The notes below the pieces were generated by a model. That model worked only from the letters and a program-made list of their open reading frames with translations, was not told where the DNA came from and did not search any database. This document shows positions 1 through 8,941 of a stretch of DNA of 36,225 nucleotides, piece after piece (the first letter of the stretch is position 1; each line of letters starts with the position of its first letter). The stretch comes from Rhizomucor pusillus (Eukaryota > Mucoromycota > Mucoromycetes > Mucorales > Lichtheimiaceae), in NCBI GenBank assembly GCA_900175165.2, contig FWWN02000554.1, positions 1 through 36,225 on the forward strand, in the 5' to 3' direction. A program made the translations under genes and the position numbers.

Positions 1-715
1 AAAGATACATCCATGAACACGTGGAGGAAAATACATACTGCAAACACTCAATAAGCTGCTACGTAAGCCATCATATGTAACAATCGCTTAGAATGAACGG
101 GGACATGAACGTTTACAAACATGGCTCGACCGATGGTGAACGGTCTACATAAAAGGACCGTGTGCTGTAAGGCCGTGAGTCGCGGTCCTAAGAAGATGGC
201 CTGTCCGTTTTGGGACCGGACCGATCTGTCATGGCCCGTTTGGAGCTTTACCGTCGCATCAGTTAATGGAATAGGCATAGTATTATTTACCACCAAGTGG
301 GAGAACATATCTTCATAAGACCGGCTCTATTTTTCCGTACACCCGGCATTTTCATCGTGAATGTCAACTCTTTTTCTAGCTGAAAACATAGAGGTTTGGG
401 ATTTGACGAGCTCGCGCAGCGAGGAAAAAGCAAGCAATGTTTCGTCCTCGAGCGAAGCGAGAGCGAAGCATGCTTGGTTTTTTTTAATAGAGTCTGTGTT
501 TAGTGATTTCAGTGGTAGTAATTCCCATTCCGAGAAACTTGCTATCGAATAATGACAAGTATAGACATGAATAGAAATAGTCAAATGCATTTATGTAGTA
601 AAACGTTACGAGGAGATCAACAGACTAAGAATGGTATGCACAAGGTATGAGGAGATGTATACATGCGACAAGGAAAAATTGTAATAGACGGGGAACTAGG
701 TACAACCGGTGATAT
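1..715. other. no supported gene; contains one hairpin-like repeat copy
   Basis: Short open frames occur on both strands (for example 121-318 plus and 48-308 minus), but none resembles a known family, shows a splice pattern or has a convincing promoter. The only structured element I see is the inverted repeat at 428-479, annotated separately. The right end is presumably 3' flank of the siroheme synthase gene, which ends at 716. Confidence 0.5.
428..479. repeat. short inverted repeat with a GAGCGAAGCGA core, copy 1
   Basis: Arms AAGCAAGCA (428-436) and TGCTTGGTT (471-479) pair at 8 of 9 positions around a GC-rich loop. The loop contains GAGCGAAGCGA (450-460) followed by a second GAGCGAAGC. 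The surrounding DNA is AT-rich. A related unit lies at 15113-15148. Which strand, if any, is transcribed is unknown. Confidence 0.45.
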
Positions 716-2299
716 CTAGCAGACACTTTCTGGATCGTGCAGCTGCAAGAGGTTATTATTATCAAGCCAAGATCCTGACTCAGTCATGATCGTATTTGCT
801 ACGCCCTCCTGGCCGTGCTTTTCATGCTTCAACACCTCAATGGCATGGCCAACTATCAGAAGCCCAGGCGGTCTGCTACCTCCTACACTCTCGAGCACTT
901 GGCAGATAGAATCCAGTGTACCCCATATGATGCGTTGATCAGTGCAGCTTGCTCGTTCCACAATAGCACACGGCAAATCAGCCGGGTATTTCTGCTTGGT
1001 GATCAAATCCCTTGTCAATGGTTCCAAACGATGGATGGCCATCAAGAATACATCGGTTCTGTGAGGGTCGTATGTCGGCAAAGGGGCCGCAGAATTCTTG
1101 GCACCTGTACCCGTAGTGACCAAGAACTGAGATGCGACCGATCTATGAGTCAGCGGTATACCAGATAGCAGAGGTGCTGCAACAGCCGATGAGAGACCAG
1201 GGATCACACGAGCAGTGTATCCATGCTGCCTAAAGAAGAGAACTTCCTCTCCACCGCGACCGAACAGGAAAGGATCGCCTTGCTTCAGTCGTACCACATT
1301 CTTGCCTTGCTTCAGTGCCTTGAGAGCCATTGCATTGAACTCTTCCTGCGCTGCATCCGCGTTGCCAGGGAACTTGCGGGCAATCTTGAGCTCACAGTTG
1401 ACCAGTGAGATTACTTGCTCTGGAACAATCTTGTCTGCTAAAACGAGATCTGCTTCTTTGATCGCTTTAAGTGCTGCCATTGTCAATAGATCTGGATCAC
1501 CAGGACCGGAGCCCACCAAGCTGATACTGCCAGCCAAAGGCCTAGTTTCCTTTCCTTGCATCGGAGGTGCATTCAGACTTGCTACTCGTCCTTGGGTTCC
1601 CAAACTTTCGTAGCCTTCGTCTTGATGATATGCTTCCAATAGGTCTTCCATATCACGGTCTGACAATTGCGCTAATTTATCCATGCTCCAATATTCACAA
1701 ATTTGAGCCAGCCACTTCATTCTTCTACTGCTGGAAGCCGCACTGGGATCGGATTGTCGAACTTTTTGTCTCAAGAGTCCTACACGACGGACAGCATCCC
1801 CAAGCCGGGCTGGCAGACTGGTAGCAATATGACGACGGATACGGTTGGATAGTTTGGAGGCTTGACCATTGGTGGAGACGGCGATTTGTAGAGACTGATC
1901 GCGGTATGTTGAGGTCATGTAAAAGTCGCATAGATCGTTCATGTCGGCTACGTTGACTGGGATACGGCGCGATCGGCAGTCGTTCGCGATCCTGGTACAT
2001 TGGTCTCGATCGGCGAGGCATACAAATACAAGATCAAACTGATCAACGAGTTCGCTGTCATAAGTATCGCCGAGCCATTCGACTTGTTTGTGCTCAATGC
2101 GATACACGAGCTCCGAGGCCATGCCTTGCAAGGAACCAATAAGGCATACCGTTGCGTCTGCTTCGAGAGATGCTAGTATTCTGCTTGCTGCTACGGGGGA
2201 GTTTCCGATCACAAGCACTCGTTTGTTCTTGCATTGATAAGCAATCATGAGAGAGGCACCACCTTGCGGCACCGGGACCCTTGGTGCTGAGGATACCAT
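716..2299 (-). CDS. MET1: siroheme synthase, Met8-like dehydrogenase/chelatase fused to uroporphyrinogen-III methyltransferase
   Basis: Single-exon gene, 527 aa. Residues about 15-200 match the Met8/CysG N-terminal module (NAD-binding strand RVLVIGNSPVAASR, then a LPARLGDAVRR segment). Residues about 258-500 are a SAM-dependent uroporphyrinogen-III C-methyltransferase: VGSGPGDPDLLT, QGDPFLFGRGGEE and PGLSSAVAAPLLSGIPLTHR are the family signatures. Together these would make siroheme, the cofactor of sulfite and nitrite reductases. An in-frame ATG exists upstream (2521), but I chose 2299 because a TATA box (2366-2373) lies 67 bp before it and homology begins just downstream. The nucleotide-binding glycine loop reads GNSPVA, departing from the usual GxGxxA pattern. 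Whether ferrochelation is done here or by another protein cannot be told. Family call is secure; the start is likely. Confidence 0.93.
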   Translation of the reverse strand: MVSSAPRVPVPQGGASLMIAYQCKNKRVLVIGNSPVAASRILASLEADATVCLIGSLQGMASELVYRIEHKQVEWLGDTYDSELVDQFDLVFVCLADRDQCTRIANDCRSRRIPVNVADMNDLCDFYMTSTYRDQSLQIAVSTNGQASKLSNRIRRHIATSLPARLGDAVRRVGLLRQKVRQSDPSAASSSRRMKWLAQICEYWSMDKLAQLSDRDMEDLLEAYHQDEGYESLGTQGRVASLNAPPMQGKETRPLAGSISLVGSGPGDPDLLTMAALKAIKEADLVLADKIVPEQVISLVNCELKIARKFPGNADAAQEEFNAMALKALKQGKNVVRLKQGDPFLFGRGGEEVLFFRQHGYTARVIPGLSSAVAAPLLSGIPLTHRSVASQFLVTTGTGAKNSAAPLPTYDPHRTDVFLMAIHRLEPLTRDLITKQKYPADLPCAIVERASCTDQRIIWGTLDSICQVLESVGGSRPPGLLIVGHAIEVLKHEKHGQEGVANTIMTESGSWLDNNNLLQLHDPESVC

Positions 2300-2365
2300 A
2301 ATCGAGGGATATATTTCAGGTTGTGAGGGGAAGCGAAATACATAGATGAAAGTAGATGAGCGTAG

Positions 2366-2373
2366 TTTATATA
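2366..2373 (-). promoter_or_regulatory. TATA box of the siroheme synthase gene
   Basis: TATATAAA on the minus strand, 67 bp upstream of the chosen ATG at 2299. This spacing resembles other TATA-ATG pairs in the window and argues against the further upstream ATG. Confidence 0.6.
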
Positions 2374-2444
2374 TGTTTTCTGCATGGCAAATCAGAAGTT
2401 CAAGCGATGAGGCAACATCCGACATCTGTGTTGCATTCGTTCTG

Positions 2445-2457
2445 ATTGGCTGATAAG
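2445..2457. promoter_or_regulatory. adjacent CCAAT and GATA elements upstream of siroheme synthase
   Basis: The plus strand reads ATTGGCTGATAAG: an inverted CCAAT box directly next to a GATAAG core, about 75 bp upstream of the TATA box. GATA factors of the AreA/Nit2 class control nitrogen assimilation in fungi, and siroheme is needed for nitrite reductase, so a link is plausible. GATA cores are common by chance. Confidence 0.35.
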
Positions 2458-2827
2458 TAAGCAACTCGGATTGATGCTCCCCCACCCAGTTGACCAGGCA
2501 ACTGGCCTTTGAAAACATCAATCATCACGTTGATACCAATGCTGCAAATATAAACCCAAATCAACCGGCAATTTCACATGCTTCTCTCAAATTAATAAAC
2601 TGAAAGGTCCTTCCTGCAATCCAGTCAACGCACGTTCGTAATTCGATGTCGAATGGCGCAGATCTCTCATCATAGTCCTTCATCCTGCAGCAGCTGCAAA
2701 AGATAACAATTCACTGATAAGCAGTTTCATTCATCGTTTATGTACATGGAGCTCTGTGCAACCAAGGGGTTTGTATCAGAAAGGGAGAAACTTGATAAGG
2801 GAGAGGTTGATAAGAGATTTCGTATAT

Positions 2828-3126
2828 CTATTGTTTGCTATCCTTTTCAGGAAATTGTCCTCTCCGGATATTCTCTTCAGTTGTGTCAAATCGCTTGCCA
2901 GTTCGCTGCTGGTGAATGTCACTGGCACGATTAGCGTCATCGAGAGCAGTTTCTGTCTCATTGATGTGAAAACGAGCATCGTCCAGGAGCTCTTGCTCTT
3001 GTTTCTGAAATAGACGTGTACTTTAGCTTTTCTGACACATATGATTTATGCTATCGAAGTTTGTGGAAGCATGATAATTACCTTCTGTTGTCCGGGGTCG
3101 TCACTCTTTTTATATTTCGAAGCCAT
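2828..3126 (-). CDS. small charged hypothetical protein, 73 aa
   Basis: Two exons: 3126-3082 and 3004-2828, with a 77-nt intron (donor AAG|GTAATT, acceptor TTTCAG). The product starts MASKYKKSDDPGQQK and continues as a very hydrophilic, probably helical chain rich in Glu, Asp, Gln, Arg and Asn, with no hydrophobic segment. I do not recognise the family. Support comes from the clean splice junction in phase 0, continuous coding character across it, and a TATA-like TATAAATATA at 3181-3190, about 55 bp before the ATG. It lies between siroheme synthase and the acyltransferase, all on the same strand with separate promoters. The exact 3' end is reasonably certain (TAG at 2828-2830). Confidence 0.55.
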
Positions 3127-3180
3127 GCCTAAATATCGAATGTGAAGAAAAAAGTATATACGCAGTTTGAAAAATGGAAA

Positions 3181-3190
3181 TATATTTATA
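3181..3190 (-). promoter_or_regulatory. TATA box of the 73-aa gene
   Basis: TATAAATATA on the minus strand, about 55 bp upstream of the ATG at 3126. A weaker TATATAC lies closer, near 3154-3160, so the element actually used is uncertain. Confidence 0.4.
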
Positions 3191-3359
3191 ACCGTGGAGC
3201 TGTCCACCCATGTCATTCCCCACCCATGCTCATCCTTGCAAGATATCATCCTTGCGTAGCTCAGTGCTTGTATTTCAACTCAGCTTAAGGTGGTGGGAAC
3301 AGCCGCACTTTTGCAATCGCATTTTGTCAATCAAAATAATCAGTACCTTTATTACTATT

Positions 3360-4826
3360 TCATTGGGAAAAATGTAAAACAGACGAGACCGCGCTCACCA
3401 AAAATTCCAAAACCTTCAAGATTGGAAGGTATAACAACAGACAGGCATAAATTTGCGTCAAATCAATGATAGAGTTGTTCAACTCAACGGGAACGTTGAC
3501 CTTGTCTTCACCTGGGAAATGCCCATGCTTGTAGAAATGCTCCATGAGGTTATCCTTTTCGACCCAGCGATCATAGACCCAACTTGTAAATGCATTGTCA
3601 TCTTTAGGAAGATCTGCTATCCGAAACCTGCGGACATGAATATGCACGTCTTTAGGGTAGACGCCGAAAAAGAAGATGCCTTGTATAGTATAGTGCTTTT
3701 CTGGGTGCACATTTGGAGGAATGCCAGGATATCCGATTGTTAGATCGTATAGCCATTCGGCCGTTTCATCAAGTGTGTCTAAGCACAATTTCAGTCCAGT
3801 TGAACGTGGTAATAATGTGAATCGGTTGTCTTTCTATGGAACCACATGAATCTCAATTAAGTGATGAGTAATAATCGAGTCGAATCTCTTTTCCTTACCA
3901 TGTTGTTCTTTTCTGCAAACTGTTGGGATCTCTTTCGAGTGTCGTCAGCAATCACTGAAGCGTAAAGATACGACGACTAAGTCCCAGGACTGTTCTCCAT
4001 TACCATGCTTATCTTGTCCACATGATCTTACCAGTCCCTTCAGGGAACAATACGAGCCACAGAGGTCGTCCAAACCGCTTAGCGCGCTCCAAATTATTTA
4101 CAATAGTGCTTCGATCCATTGCAATTTTACGCTTGAGAAAGATGAAATCAAAGAATTGCATTCCCTGCCAGAAACGTCCAACGTGTCAATACCCTCATGG
4201 CGTTGAATTTCACACAAGGAATGCCATTATTTACCCTATGTTGCAAAGGAGTACATCATGAGTCACATTTATCTAACCGAAAGCCATGAATCTGCATCAT
4301 ACTTACCAACCATACACAGGGAGTTTTCTCAAACTGTCTTTAAGTATGATTTTCACTGCGCCATGTGCGTTAGCTAGATACGCTACACACCAGATATAGA
4401 TCCAATCAGCGTAGATCTAGTGTAAATTTAATTATATACTTGTCAGCATTGCAATCAAGGAACAGCCAAGTTAAGCTTTACCTGGTGATTAGCAGTTACA
4501 ACCGCCTTTTCGGGTAACGAAAGACCCGTTATGCGCCCCTGAGCGTCGACAGTCAGCAGTTCCTTCTTATCCTTTGCAAAGCACGACTCGTCAAAAGTTA
4601 TTGCTAAGCTTGTTCCCGGAGTAAAGTACTGGACGAGCGCAATCAAGTTCTGGGACCACATGCGCATGGTATAAGCAATGTAGCTGCGGTACAACGGTTC
4701 GGATACAGGCCACAGGAAAAGTGATAGGAGCTGTGCAGCAACCACACAGACAGACTGGAACATGAGACCTCCGTTAACTAGCACTATATTTGCTATTGCC
4801 CTTGGTGTCCATTTGTAAATTGTCAT
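3360..4826 (-). CDS. 1-acyl-sn-glycerol-3-phosphate/lysophospholipid acyltransferase (LCLAT1/Cst26-like)
   Basis: Six exons: 4826-4482, 4416-4307, 4235 (one nucleotide), 4164-4032, 3954-3899 and 3833-3360, giving 372 aa. The PlsC-type acyltransferase motifs are intact: NHQIYADW holds the H(x4)D catalytic pair (about H114/D119), and LFPEGT at about 191-196 is the substrate-binding motif. The later GIFFFGVYPKDVHIHVRRF and FTSWVYDRWVEKDNLMEHFY stretches are typical of the LCLAT1/AGPAT3-5 and yeast Cst26 branch. A hydrophobic N-terminal segment (about 10-45) and a hydrophobic C-terminus suggest an ER membrane protein that remodels phosphatidylinositol or phosphatidic acid acyl chains. Substrate is inferred. 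The frame between exon 2 and GMQFFDFIF closes only with the one-nucleotide exon, or if one base is missing from the assembly. Confidence 0.88.
4165..4306 (-). other. two back-to-back introns separated by a one-nucleotide exon (4235)
   Basis: Minus strand, from exon 2: GGTTG|GTAAGT (intron 4306-4236, 71 nt, ending CATAG), a single G at 4235, then GTAAAT (intron 4234-4165, 70 nt, ending GGCAG), then GGA ATG CAA. Splicing both gives TG+G+GGA ATG, restoring the conserved GWGMQ. Treating the 142 nt as one intron puts the downstream exon out of frame. Each half has a normal length and plausible branch sites (CTCAT; TTGAC). Confidence 0.6.
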
Positions 4827-5544
4827 TGCGTTGTGAAGCTCAAGACGAGGGGTGGGGGAACTTGAGAGCTCGTGATAATACACAGATGACGTGCAATATC
4901 TGGGGACTTGGTAGCACATGATGATGATGCAGCAGCTGGAAAACTCGGTGGGGTTGGATATGACCTTGCCGTGCATATGCTGCAGAGTTTCCGCTGCCTA
5001 TAGCCTGGAAGACTGCTCTTCTATGGACACCACTTATGGTTGCACCATAACGTGAAGGTCACCCAACCTACTTTACGCTTTGCGGCAAAATAAATTTCCA
5101 GAGTGGGCGAAACGGCCGTGCGGAGCCGATCAGCGTGAGGGAGGATAGTGATCATCATCGAAAGGAACGGTCTACAAGAGATCGTGTCCTTACTCGATTA
5201 GAAATCCAATGAATATAGCCAATGTAAAAATGGAAGTTTTGAATGGATTAAGTTTCATGTAACCATCCATTTTGAACGCATGCCCGGGTCCTATTGATAA
5301 AAGAACACTGGCCCAAAAATCCATGCGAGTCTAGACAACTATCCACACGTTGAGTTTGCATTGATCATTTCACCTTTTTGCAAAGAAATCATGTTAGTCT
5401 ATACCATACATGATTTAGAACGTTAAAAATGGGAGGATAGCAGAATAGCGTCAGGAACGCTTCATGGTAAATGGTTCCTGGGCCCAACTCTCTCTAATTT
5501 AATGTGGCTCAATCGATGGCGACAATAGCCAAAATATGAAAAGT

Positions 5545-5802
5545 TTAGTATCGTGTGCTCCGGCTCCTGATCCGCACTTTTTGCGCTTTTGCCATGTGCT
5601 TCTTTCGTAGATCTTCCGGTTCTGCGCACAAGTCTAGCCATCTCACAGCCTCATCAAGCGATGGAATGCTATTATCATTCTGCCTAAAGGTTGATACTCC
5701 AGTTGAATGCAAAAATACCTGCCTTGCCTCATGACTAGCTGCCGCAAGCATAAGACGGATTCCAGAAGCTTCTGCTAGTAGCCCGTCAAAAATTACGGGC
5801 GA
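5545..5802 (-). pseudogene. unidentified coding fragment, possibly frameshifted
   Basis: An open frame of about 85 codons runs from just after a TGA (5803-5805) to a TAG at 5545. The only early ATG is internal (5751). Composition is protein-like (SLDEAVRWLDLCAEPEDLRK, then a basic tail), but I do not recognise it. Immediately upstream, a different frame reads LSHPSGIACEQCGALIARNF. The two frames meet at a run of five T, as if one T had been gained, so this may be the end of a broken gene. The strong plus-strand promoter at 5932 makes a functional minus-strand gene across this site unlikely. Confidence 0.3.
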
Positions 5803-5931
5803 TCAGGGCACCGCATTGTTCGCAAGCGATGCCCGATGGATGAGAAAGATAAACGCTTGTTTGTACGACCATCAAGAGCAAAATCATGCGGCGCACGGAT
5901 CTGCCTAGTCCGAGGAGTGGAGGGAGACCCT

Positions 5932-5943
5932 TATATATATAAA
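5932..5943 (+). promoter_or_regulatory. TATA box of the 137-aa gene
   Basis: TATATATATAAA on the plus strand, 51 bp before the ATG at 5994, flanked by GC-richer DNA. One of the clearest core promoters in the window. Confidence 0.6.
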
Positions 5944-5993
5944 CGCGCTCCAGCTTCACCATTCTTTCCATCATTATACGACTCTTCTTACTA

Positions 5994-6407
5994 ATGTATA
6001 TTTCCTCCATTCGAACCTCTTCTTGCTCCTTGACAAAAACTAATGTCGAAAAGATCCTTCTCGCTGATCCAAGCTGCACGCCTTTGGCAAGATACTACAA
6101 AAACCAAAGTGATGGTGCATCATTATTATCCATGTCTGCTACGGGTTCCATAGGCCGTGCCTCTACCATGTCTTCATCGTCGCCCACCAGATTTCCATTC
6201 CAAAACAGCTCTCTGTATCTACCCATTGCATCCTACTCCTCCCCACAAATCGCACCCGGCATCTATCCTCGTTTCTACGATAACAACGATGATGATGATG
6301 ATGCCTGTAGTATATATTCATCATCCACTTTATCTACTACAGAGAAGCCAAAATTACTGAGGATTCTGAAGAAAAAGGTTTCAAGTACCTTTAAAAGATG
6401 TATGTAA
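5994..6407 (+). CDS. serine-rich low-complexity hypothetical protein, 137 aa
   Basis: Intronless. The product is rich in Ser, Thr and Tyr, has a run of acidic residues (NNDDDDD at about 97-103), and ends in a basic segment (KLLRILKKKVSSTFKRCM). There is no transmembrane segment and no domain I recognise. The basic C-terminus could be an amphipathic membrane- or nucleic-acid-binding tail, but that is speculation. The ATG is chosen because a TATA box sits 51 bp upstream. It is convergent with the F-box/LRR gene, whose stop lies about 135 bp away. Confidence 0.6.
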   Translation: MYISSIRTSSCSLTKTNVEKILLADPSCTPLARYYKNQSDGASLLSMSATGSIGRASTMSSSSPTRFPFQNSSLYLPIASYSSPQIAPGIYPRFYDNNDDDDDACSIYSSSTLSTTEKPKLLRILKKKVSSTFKRCM

Positions 6408-6542
6408 ATATTGGATCACGAAACAGAAATTAGATACCCTTTTCAAATAATAACAGCGCTGGTCGCTTCTTGATATGACGCGGTGCAGAAATTTTGCACG
6501 TGTGATGATGAATGAAGAGGAATGGTATCGATATATATACAA

Positions 6543-8609
6543 TTATAGTATAGAGTCGTCCAATAGTCGTCGCTGATTAGCATGTATTCGGTGGAGCGCT
6601 CGACATCGGATCATTATGTAACCAGCACAGTTCACCCTTTCTAGTCGTAGCTTGCGTTGTCCTAAGGACTGAAGGCTTTGTTTCAGCGCAATGACTTGTT
6701 GCCTGTTGAGCGGTCGTATGCCTAGCACTGTTCCTGACTTCTTCGCTGATCGCTGTCTATTGACGAATGATCCGGTGTCATACCATCGGTACGAATTGAG
6801 CGAATCTATCATACTTGTAAGATCAACTTGAGCCTCCAGGATGAGATGTGCCTCACCTCGAAACTTTCCATACGGAGAATCCATCGTTTGCAGTGCAAAG
6901 GTTTTGACGTGGAAATCTTCTCCTGTGTAATATCGTAGAAACCCCTCTTCATCCTTGAAAACAAGGTTATCCAATATCAGGCTGTCCAAGGTCTGATCCG
7001 CAAAGTCAATAGATATCAGTCCCTTTTGAGCGCCGTATATGCCGCAATTCTCCAGTAATAATTTCTTCAATAATGTGCATCGTCGTGAAATATGGTCAAG
7101 CGTCTCTTGTCGCAATGGTGTCCGCCGTATATATAGCTCTTTCAGCTTTGTTCGAATTGCAGTACGAATACCGTTTTGGTCGTGGTCTTCTATTTCTTCG
7201 TCGTTATCCTCATCATCATCGTCGTCGCTTATGTCGAGTTCACCTGGATATTCAGTTGACAAGTCGAGTCTGACGTGGATCAATGTCAAAGATTCTATCT
7301 GCGGACCGGCATCGAGCAACAGTGGAAGCGAGACATGATGCATATCACCAAGGCATAGATTACGCAATGCTGGTAAACGCTTGAGCATTCGTGGCAAATC
7401 GAGCGGCGATCCCCTACGCCAGCTGTCTTCTCCACTCTCCTCCGCGTATAGTGAAAGCGAGGTCAGCGTCTGTCCAAATCGTCGTACAGCTGCGTTCACT
7501 TGACGCGTTGGGAAAAGCATTTCATCATGGATTGACAAATGTGACAGCTGGAATTTTCCTGACTGGAACATTTCTGAAAAGAACCCTCGATATAGCCGCA
7601 TGTTTATCAATTTGAGGATTTTGATGTGTGTGCACGATTCGAAAAATAGTCTGTATGCCTTCATCCTTGTAACCTCGCGATCACGTCTCCACTGTGTTAT
7701 CTCAGGGAAGAGAATTACGGGTAAATCCTCCTCCTCACGGTCTTCTTCTTCTGGGAAGATGTCGTAAGCTACTTCAGGATCGAAACGACCGCTTAGTTTC
7801 AGACTCTCCAGTTGCGGATATTTCTTTGCAAAGTAGACGAGCCAAGGCGTGTAGCCTGTTGCTGAAAGACCGCGGTCGACACTGAGATCTATTCGACGTA
7901 TAGTTGGCGCCAGTTTGGTCTCAAAGTCAAAGTTAATACCGTCGTGCATGCTGAATTCGAACGAGGTAGCACTAATCTGCAACATTTCCAGGTATCCGCA
8001 TAGAATATGTAGCACATCCATATCCTCCATACGCCACTCTCCCTTCCACTTGAGCGACAAGCGTCTGAGCTGGGGCATTGCTGACAGGAAGACGAGGCTC
8101 TTGATCCCAGAATAGCATTCCAGCGTCAGCTCCGATAGCTGGAGCGAACTGTAGTGCGTAAATAACAGCTGCGACATGACGGCTCGATTGGGTGTCAGCG
8201 AAGCCATAAACGCTGGCGTCAGCGGCGAAAGTGGCTCCTTCTCGTAGCTTACAAGTCTATCCTCGGCCTTTGAGAATTCCAAGGACCACAAGGATGGACA
8301 AAGGCTTGGGATCTGTTGCATGACGATCGGCGGCGGGCTGTGCTGCTTAATGCATAGTTTTTTGACAAAATGACCTAGGGGTAGCGGACGAATCGTCCGG
8401 TGGGTATCCTTTCCCGACTGGCAGAGTGTACGGTAGAACCTTGTACAGCGTTGTAAGCTATGTAGCGTCACGTTGCTGTAAAACAGCTGGACGAACACAC
8501 AGTGCCATTGTCGACATACAAAGAGGCAGGCATATCGATCTTCGGGAGAAATGTTGCCGTTAATAAGCACAAGCAGCTCTTGAGGAAGATTGGCCGCCTT
8601 TGACGGCAT
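6543..8609 (-). CDS. F-box/leucine-rich-repeat protein, 688 aa
   Basis: Intronless. Residues about 6-45 form an F-box (NLPQELLVLINGNISPEDRY, then ACLFVCRQWHCVFVQLFYSN). Irregular leucine-rich repeats follow through most of the protein, as in Mucoromycota F-box proteins that act as substrate adaptors for SCF (Skp1-Cullin-F-box) ubiquitin ligases. An acidic stretch (SDDDDDEDNDEEIED) interrupts the repeats at about 465-480. The ATG at 8609 is preferred over an in-frame ATG 30 codons upstream because the F-box begins right after it and the extra N-terminus is not family-like. The substrate cannot be predicted. Expanded F-box families of this kind are common in Mucorales. Confidence 0.85.
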   Translation of the reverse strand: MPSKAANLPQELLVLINGNISPEDRYACLFVCRQWHCVFVQLFYSNVTLHSLQRCTRFYRTLCQSGKDTHRTIRPLPLGHFVKKLCIKQHSPPPIVMQQIPSLCPSLWSLEFSKAEDRLVSYEKEPLSPLTPAFMASLTPNRAVMSQLLFTHYSSLQLSELTLECYSGIKSLVFLSAMPQLRRLSLKWKGEWRMEDMDVLHILCGYLEMLQISATSFEFSMHDGINFDFETKLAPTIRRIDLSVDRGLSATGYTPWLVYFAKKYPQLESLKLSGRFDPEVAYDIFPEEEDREEEDLPVILFPEITQWRRDREVTRMKAYRLFFESCTHIKILKLINMRLYRGFFSEMFQSGKFQLSHLSIHDEMLFPTRQVNAAVRRFGQTLTSLSLYAEESGEDSWRRGSPLDLPRMLKRLPALRNLCLGDMHHVSLPLLLDAGPQIESLTLIHVRLDLSTEYPGELDISDDDDDEDNDEEIEDHDQNGIRTAIRTKLKELYIRRTPLRQETLDHISRRCTLLKKLLLENCGIYGAQKGLISIDFADQTLDSLILDNLVFKDEEGFLRYYTGEDFHVKTFALQTMDSPYGKFRGEAHLILEAQVDLTSMIDSLNSYRWYDTGSFVNRQRSAKKSGTVLGIRPLNRQQVIALKQSLQSLGQRKLRLERVNCAGYIMIRCRALHRIHANQRRLLDDSIL

Positions 8610-8941
8610 TGTGTCCTGTCGTCGTTCCGAAGAGTAGTTGGTGTGAAAAGAGCAGCAAGGAGTCCGGCAACATTCTTTCTTCCAACCGCGATTCGTCAAA
8701 AGTCAGGCGGCGTCCGAATTTGCATGAAAAGCACTCGTCTCAGGCACACGAACATACTCTAATGTCTCAATTCATTGATATTGAGCTCCAGAATCATTCG
8801 GCTGCTTTGGCATGCTGTCTATAAACAATAAGAATTTACACTGTAATAAACGACATGGATCGGGTTTAACAATATGTTGGTATAAATAGATGGTTTTAAA
8901 CAGGAGGTTCCGTTGAGGCACGATCGTTCGGCTCATCGTTG
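8610..8941. other. short intergenic region
   Basis: Promoter side of the F-box/LRR gene and 3' flank of the J-like/TMEM185 gene, both minus strand. A TATAAATA on the plus strand near 8881 has no plus-strand gene after it. Nothing else seen. Confidence 0.4.

Larger units (their letters stand above)
4827..5993. other. intergenic region with one decayed-looking coding fragment
   Basis: About 1.2 kb between the acyltransferase start and the 137-aa gene. Apart from the fragment at 5545-5802 and the TATA box at 5932-5943 I see no supported element. It contains simple AT-rich stretches but no clear repeat. Confidence 0.4.

Noticed and set aside
2297..2521. Longer N-terminus of siroheme synthase starting at 2521
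   Set aside because: The TATA, CCAAT and GATA elements lie inside this stretch, and the added residues do not look family-like.
139..5192. Shared 12-mer GAACGGTCTACA near 142 and 5164 as a repeat family
   Set aside because: About 40 such 12-mer coincidences are expected by chance in 36 kb, and the flanks do not align.
5786..6079. 97-codon minus-strand frame as a gene
   Set aside because: It overlaps the promoter and first codons of the plus-strand 137-aa gene and has no family match. Only its end is mentioned, in connection with the possible frameshifted fragment.
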